This document shows positions 58,939 to 64,000 of a stretch of DNA of 64,000 nt, one piece after another (position 1 is the first letter of the stretch; each line of letters begins with the position of its first letter). Under the pieces are notes generated by a model that ran no database searches, had not been told where the DNA came from, and worked only from the letters and a program-made list of their open reading frames with translations. The position numbers and the translations under genes were made by a program. This DNA is from Sequoia sempervirens (Eukaryota; Streptophyta; Pinopsida; Cupressales; Cupressaceae), in contig VDFB02275580.1 in the NCBI GenBank assembly GCA_007258455.2, forward strand, positions 90,576 to 154,575, in the 5' to 3' direction.

Positions 58939-59971
58939 CAGTGGCCTACCTGCAGTGTTGATAACTTCTCACATGCATCACGTTGGATGACTTGTGTATC
59001 ACCAGTTTGAATCTCCTGTCGCCAGTGGTCCCCAATTTGTATTTTGAATTTTTACGCCGAAGGCTTCCCTCTTTGAAGTCTTCAGCTAAATCGACGCAAT
59101 AGATGAGGCAACGTACATTCCACCATTTTTTTTCGTCCAGACATTGTGTTCGTACGCCGCCTTTTGCAGGCTGCACTAATTGTATTCCACGATACACTGT
59201 CTCTTTGTTTCGTGTTTTTTGCGCTCTGATCATAATGCCTGTCAATTAGGCTTAAGGAATTGACTTAACGGCGGCAAGAAAATTTGTCTGCAAAACTCAC
59301 TCAAAAGCTGGAAATGACAGTGAACGAACAAACCATACTGTAGGTGGATATGTGGGATACGACTATTGGAGGGACATGTCATTTTCGAATGGAATATATG
59401 AAGATTAAATGTAGTTATGTGGGCCCCAACAGTCTCATCCGGATATATATTTATTCATTACCTGACATGCACTGCGGCACTGCCCACAACAAATCCACAA
59501 CAGTCTATTTCATTGGCGGAGAATCTCCTAGATTTAGTCAAAGCAAATATAAACCAGAAGCGGTCCTAGAATTTTTGGTCGTTGCATTTGCATTTGTGTT
59601 GACAGGGTTTAAATTCCTTAGCCGTTGGACCAAAATTGTTTACATGCAACACATTATAAACGTTTCAGATGATTTTCAAATGCCTAAATTCTAGTGAGAA
59701 GCAATACTATTCAAATGTCTAGACTATTATTTATTCACCAATCTGCATTTCAAATATGTGAAAACTCTGTATCCTACCAGAAATCATTATCTTTTAGTCT
59801 ATTCTAGACAAAATTGTTAGCTGTTTATATAACCGAGAAGCAGAGCATGTAACATGCGTTTAGGTTGTATCGAGTCGTGCCTTGTCTATGCTACCACATT
59901 TTGCGTACATGTCTAGCAGGGCAGTTGCAACTACATCTGAGAAAACTCCTCTATCCTTTATGCTTTGATGG
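58939..59971. other. Spacer between the Mutator-like element and the PPR fossil
   Basis: No gene is recognisable; frames on both strands are short and overlapping. The first part would have been the upstream promoter of the subtilase before the Mutator-like element inserted, so regulatory sites of that gene could lie here. Confidence 0.5.
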
Positions 59972-60045
59972 ATGTCCGGCTGGGCTTAACCAGCACACTC
60001 TAAGCATTGACTGCTTAGGTGGCGCTGGTGGGCCCGCTTAGTCTG
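59972..60045 (+). repeat. Isolated terminal sequence of the same Mutator-like family
   Basis: CCGGCTGGGCTTAACCAGCA is followed by CACTCTAAG, CTTAGGTGG and GGGCCC in the same order as the ends at 54960 and 58929. No partner end in the opposite orientation was found to the right within the window. It is either a solo end or the start of an element whose other end is lost. Confidence 0.6.
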
Positions 60046-60175
60046 TTCCGTTCCCCTACCAATTTCCGTTCCACTAAACACTCTCCGTTACAGTTTAAAC
60101 ACTCACCGTCACAGCCAGCAGTCAGCAGTTCCCGCGCGTGGAGAAAATCAAACACTGTTCCCGCGCAGCTGCAGA

Positions 60176-61055
60176 AGTTTGGTGGATGCCGTAAAGTGTC
60201 CTCAGGAGGCTGTCAGACTGTTTCACCGTATGCAACAAACAGGTGTCCTCCCTGATCAGTATACATTTTCCAGCATATTCCTAACGTGTGCCAAAACGGG
60301 AGCGTTGGAACAGGTCTGGAAGACATGCTTTCAAAATGTGGAATCATAGACAAGGCTTCTGAGCTGTTTAACCAAATGCCTCAAAGAAATGTGGTTTCAA
60401 TCAAATGCCATGATTGCAGGATATGCACAAAATGGTTTTTTTGAAAAAATGCAATTGGCAAGCGTGAAGCCGACCTCTGCAACCTTTACCGACATCCTCC
60501 CAGCCTGCGCTAAATTGAGAGTTTTGGAGCAGCGTATGGAGATCCATCGAAGCATAAAGGATGGAGGAATTTTGTCGGATGTTATAGGGAAAGGGCCCAT
60601 AGTGGAGCACCCTAACTTCGCGTTTTTCAAAATTCTATGTGGAAATTTCAAATCACTCCCAATTCCCTACGATAATTTATTTGGTAATTTATGTGCTTCT
60701 ATATTTCGTTTTAGGGCCACATCATCAAATATAATGCCACATCAACATGCTTTTTGTTGAGGTATCCAAAAAGGCACAAAAAAAAAAGTGAGACCGATAG
60801 TGGTGCACTAAGTCATGTTTTATTAGTGCGTTGATGTGGCATCACATGATTTGTCAATTTTTCGTACTTTATGGATAAAAAGTGTTTTGCAATTGGATAT
60901 TAAAGTGCTCCACTATGGGGCCCACTGAGGACTACTTCTATCCCCACTATTGGACCCTACTCCATTATGGGCCCCTCTCCCCTAGTTGCTACTGCTCTGG
61001 TAGAGGTGCATGCAAAAAGTGAAAGCATAGACAAGGCACCTAAATGGTTCGATAG
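60176..61055 (+). pseudogene. PPR (pentatricopeptide-repeat) protein pseudogene split by a MITE
   Basis: Reading across breaks: QEAVRLFHRMQQTGVLPDQY, then SIFLTCAKTGALEQ; after a frameshift, DMLSKCGIIDKASELFNQMP; after a second, MIAGYAQNGFFEKMQLASVK; then PACAKLRVLEQRMEIHRSIK and DGGILSDVI. The MITE at 60587-60982 interrupts here, and the frame resumes VATALVEVHAKSESIDKAPK. These are P-, L- and S-type PPR motifs of the plant PLS class, whose intact members bind organelle RNA. The start and the rest of the gene are missing, and the stop after WFD and frameshifts show it is dead. Confidence 0.85.
60587..60982. mobile_element. MITE copy C, inserted in the PPR pseudogene, 396 bp
   Basis: The element runs from GGGAAAGGGCCCA to an inverted GGGGAGAGGGGCCCA, with TA at 60585-60586 and 60983-60984. 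Removing it with one TA rejoins the PPR reading frame exactly (DVI-VATAL), which proves both ends and the 2-bp target. Ends and body match copies A and B. Confidence 0.92.
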
Positions 61056-62589
61056 TTAAAAGACAAATCCTAAGAATAAATGCTTGTGGGTGCTCATTGA
61101 ACATTCAATGTATATGATCTATGGTTCTAATTATTTGATGAGCCAATCCTACATGATGATAATTCCTAGGTTGAATGTCCATGAGTTCTTTAATTTAAAA
61201 GTACTTCAAATTTGGTCTTAATTCTCCAAAATGAATTTAGTAAGGACTACATAGGCCAACAAACTTTAAAGTATGTGTAGGCTCAATCAAGCATTTGATT
61301 TATTGTCAATGGAAGGTCAATATCTTAACAAGGGATTTGTAGGTAAATTTGACTACTTAGAGTTGAGTGTCTAATGAAGCGGGGAAAAGGATAATGCAAT
61401 ATCTAACCTTAAGGATGCAAGTGTCATGCCACCAATAAGGCTCTAGCATTGTCGAGTTGACAAATGTAATTGTTGTAGGTGATAGCCAACATAAGTAAAG
61501 ATGGAACTTCCCATATCAAATTCAAATATGATCTTCCTACACCACCATAATAATGAAATATAGTAGCATGCACCAATTTCCAAAAGAAAATCAAGTGCCA
61601 TGAGGAGTGACATAGATGGTGATAGGTGGCATGTTGGTATGAAGAATTTTTTTGTCATTGAAATTGATGCTCATTTGGTGTAAGCCATGATGTTGACCAT
61701 GACATTCTTTCTTTCTTTCTTTCTATATTTTTTTCTTCTAATCTTGCTATAAATGTATTGAGCTTTGTTGTGAGAAGAATTATGTGTGAAGCCATGATAT
61801 TTCATAGTTTTGAACCTAAGAGATCCTATATTTATTTTTCTCTTGAGCCTTTGATAATGATAAAATTTTACAATTTGTTTTTCCTTTCACATCATTATTA
61901 AGTGTGTTCCTTTTGGAAATTAAGTTATTCTTGTTATTTATATTCCTTCTTTCATTTGGTTATCTCCTCCCTTATGTTCTTTTTTACTATGTTCATGATA
62001 GATGAATCCATGCAATATAGGAAGGTATCCTCAAAAAGTGTGTTAAGAAGAGTGGATGGGATCACTATGATAGCAAGAACACTAGAAGGTGGGATAGATA
62101 TTGAAGTGTCAAAGGATAGATTTATTCTATTAGAAGAGGAGGTAGAACGCCTCAAATCATATGAGGCTCATCTAGGGGCAAACTAGATCTTGTGAGGAGA
62201 TCAAAGTAGTAGGGGATAGTAATGGGATAAATGATTTAGATATGATTAGGGTCGGTATTATGGTGGGAATAATAATTTCTCACTACAATGGGTGAAAAAA
62301 CGGTAGAAGTATCAAGTGTAGGAGGAATGGCAGAAAAAGGATTAGAAATGATAGGGGTAGTGGAAGGAGAAGAAGAAGTATGGATAAGTAATAAAGGTGA
62401 GAGAGTAGAGGGAGCTAGGACTTGATGGGATGATATTAGGATTATAGGGAAGTTGAACATGAATGGGATGCCACTCTATGTTTGGATCTATGTTAGGCAT
62501 GGAGCAGGGAATATCATTAAGTCAAGGGAGTAGAAGTATGCTATGGGATAGAAGGAATGAAGGGTGGAGGAAGGGGGAAATAATGGACT
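61056..62589. other. Unassigned DNA
   Basis: No clear gene. A plus-strand frame 61902-62186 ends with a charged helical stretch (DRFILLEEEVERLKSYEAHL) that could be coding debris. The minus-strand Ser/Thr/Pro-rich frames at 62236-62460 mirror a GA-rich plus strand and are not convincing. A TTTC microsatellite lies near 61708-61724. Confidence 0.45.
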
Positions 62590-63233
62590 AGGGAAAGCTA
62601 CAAAAAATGTAGATATTCTAGGTGGAGAATTATCAAGAGTCAATATGTGCTCATTAGGAAATTCTAGGATCAATGGATGAGTGTTGATTTATCATGCTTT
62701 GACTAGCTAAATATTTAAAATATAGTTTTTAATTGCTTTATAATCTACATATGTGATGCCAAAAATTTTAAACATCATGAATTGTCTAGTCATGCATCTT
62801 TTTAGGAAGTCCTCTCTATAAGATACTTGAGTGGATTGATTTGGTAAATAAGTTGAATGTGGTGGTTAAGCATGTAATGTTAGAGATTTTGTGAGGTGAA
62901 TACAATGTCCAAACATGATTTTTCATAGTTATGTAGTGGAGTTCATATATGACCAACAATTTATTGATATATTAAAGACTTCTCATTTATGGCCCTATTC
63001 ATCATGATGTGGTAGAAGTGATCCCAAGGTGACTAGTGTAGTGGAAATGTAAAATAATGATTTGACTTGTTCTCCATGGGTTCCACAAATAGAGGTGACA
63101 TAGAAAGGTATTCCTTGATTTGACCAAAGGCCTTCTAACAAGATTCATCCCAATGAAAGCTAGTACTTTTCTTGAGGGGATAGTACAATGGATAACATTT
63201 ATTGGCTAGTTATGCAATGAACCTATGGATAGC
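62590..63233 (-). pseudogene. Ty3/gypsy reverse transcriptase-RNase H fossil
   Basis: Minus-strand reading with several stops gives HRFIA, then SFHWDESC, KAFGQIKEYLS and PLFVEP. Further on come GHI, EKSCLDIVFTSQN, HYMLNHHIQLIYQINPLKYL, then FGITYVDYKAIK and HPLILEFPNEHI. This is the order of the thumb/connection and RNase H parts of plant gypsy pol (FxWxxxCQxAFxxIKxYL, EKxCLALVFASQKLRHYM, IDPLKYL, YVxxKAIKGQ). There is no LTR or integrase nearby, so it is an isolated remnant. Confidence 0.75.
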
Positions 63234-63547
63234 CTAAATATTTCCTATGGATAGTTATGCTTGATAAACCTATGGATAGTACAATGGATATATTTTTTTG
63301 TCATTTTAAGAGAATTTCTTGATACATATACACATTGAAAAATGTCATAATCTTGTGTGAGGGTATGTGCAGGATCATGGTGGCCAAAAAGTGGCAATGA
63401 GGGAAAAAAAACATCTTTCACCGACCGAAAAACGTGAAAAAAAAGTGTTGACTTTTTTTAGGCTCGGGTGTCACCATACCAAACACCAAACCTACTTTTA
63501 CAAATCAGAGAGCTGATTTGGATCGAATATCCGATTTGCAAAAAGCA

Positions 63548-63555
63548 TATATAAA
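63548..63555 (+). promoter_or_regulatory. TATA box in the GGGTATG-family element
   Basis: TATATAAA lies about 190 bp inside the terminus and is followed by an exon-like stretch with no ATG. Confidence 0.5.
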
Positions 63556-63667
63556 GAAAGTCCAGCACTGTTTTGAAGTCATTTGACAGTGAAGAACCCG
63601 CGGGCGCACAGTGCATTCCTTCTTCGCGTAACGGATATCCGATTTGGGCAAAATCCGATTTGGAAAG

Positions 63668-63673
63668 GTAAGT
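63668..63673 (+). other. Likely 5' splice donor (AAAG|GTAAGT)
   Basis: It fits the plant donor consensus very well and is followed immediately by a T-rich, intron-like sequence. Three copies of ATCCGATTTG lie just upstream (near 63530, 63638 and 63652). Confidence 0.45.
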
Positions 63674-63735
63674 TTTTTTTTTTTATATGATTTGATTCAA
63701 TTTTTATTTAGATTTGAATAATTTCATATGGTTTT

Positions 63736-63985
63736 GATTGAACTTTTGTGAAAAAATTGAGTTTAGAATAGATTTTGATAAAAAAAATGAATGTTTTTTG
63801 TGGCTTTTTTTTCACAATAGGGTTTTTGATTGAATTTTTATGAAAAAATTGAATTTAGAATGGATTTTGATTAAAAAAAATGAATGTTTTTGTGGATTTT
63901 TTTTCAAAATAGGGTTTTTGATTGAATTTTTATGAAACAATTAAGTTTAGAATGGATTTTGATTTAAAAATAGTGTTTCATTTAA
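63736..63985 (+). repeat. 92-bp tandem repeat, about 2.7 copies, in the presumed first intron
   Basis: The phrase GATTGAA..TTTAGAATRGATTTTGAT starts at 63736, 63828 and 63920, a constant 92-bp step. Copies are very similar, suggesting recent amplification. Confidence 0.85.
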
Positions 63986-64000
63986 TGGATTTTATCAAAA

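Larger units (their letters stand above)
63361..64000 (+). mobile_element. Left end of a GGGTATG-family element with promoter-like 5' region
   Basis: It begins GGGTATGTGCAGGATCATGG and GGCCAAAAAGTGGC, the family terminus. Further in are a TATA box and a good splice donor, then an AT-rich tandem array. This is what the 5' end of an autonomous DNA transposon would look like (terminus, promoter, non-coding first exon, long intron), but the coding part lies beyond the window, so this is inference. Confidence 0.55.

Overview
This window looks like nuclear DNA of a large, TE-rich plant genome. I think a gymnosperm (conifer) is most likely, but that is inference from style: one intact intronless gene in 64 kb, old interleaved LTR elements, copia LTRs carrying a GAGAGGGGG..GAATCAGTG end motif, and a PPR pseudogene with conifer-like wording. 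There is no rRNA, tRNA, organellar or bacterial signal. The only intact host gene is a subtilisin-like serine protease (subtilase, S8/SBT) on the minus strand at 52568-54859. A pentatricopeptide-repeat (PPR) pseudogene lies at 60176-61055. Almost everything else that can be explained is mobile-element sequence.

Layout from left to right. Positions 1-47 are the outer end of a DNA element whose termini begin GGGTATGTGCAGG. After unrecognised DNA and a decayed region with LTR-like fold-backs (about 2640-4620) comes a Ty1/copia-type non-autonomous element (4621-14772). Nested inside it are a Ty3/gypsy-type element on the minus strand (6834-12501, gag-like fossil plus a 102-bp tandem array) and a TIR element (13540-14337). 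Then follow an unidentified coding fossil (14773-16168), a 3.04-kb solo LTR with a perfect 5-bp target duplication (16169-19207), a TIR element with GGGATCCCG arrays (about 19240-20361), and a copia gag-protease fossil with its LTR (20362-22590). A purine-rich satellite of 567-bp period (22620-25140) is interrupted by a 373-bp miniature LTR retrotransposon with only 55 bp between its LTRs. Next is a copia-type element on the minus strand (25764-31646) that has gag but no polymerase and carries a long accessory ORF fossil of about 600 codons.

From 32991 to 50030 there is a 17-kb LTR-internal-LTR-internal-LTR compound gypsy element flanked by one CCATA target duplication. Both internal regions have gag plus aspartic protease but no reverse transcriptase or integrase. 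The second one contains another GGGATCCCG TIR element.

The gene island (about 50900-61055) is crowded by DNA transposons. A TA-target MITE ends 106 bp past the subtilase stop codon. A 3.97-kb Mutator-like element with arms of about 1.25 kb and a 9-bp target duplication sits 11 bp upstream of the subtilase TATA box. A second MITE copy sits inside one Mutator-like arm, and a third is inserted in the PPR coding sequence. A decayed gypsy RT/RNase H fossil follows (about 62590-63233). The window ends in the promoter-bearing left end of another GGGTATG element (63361-64000). All positions are read by eye; percent identities were not computed.
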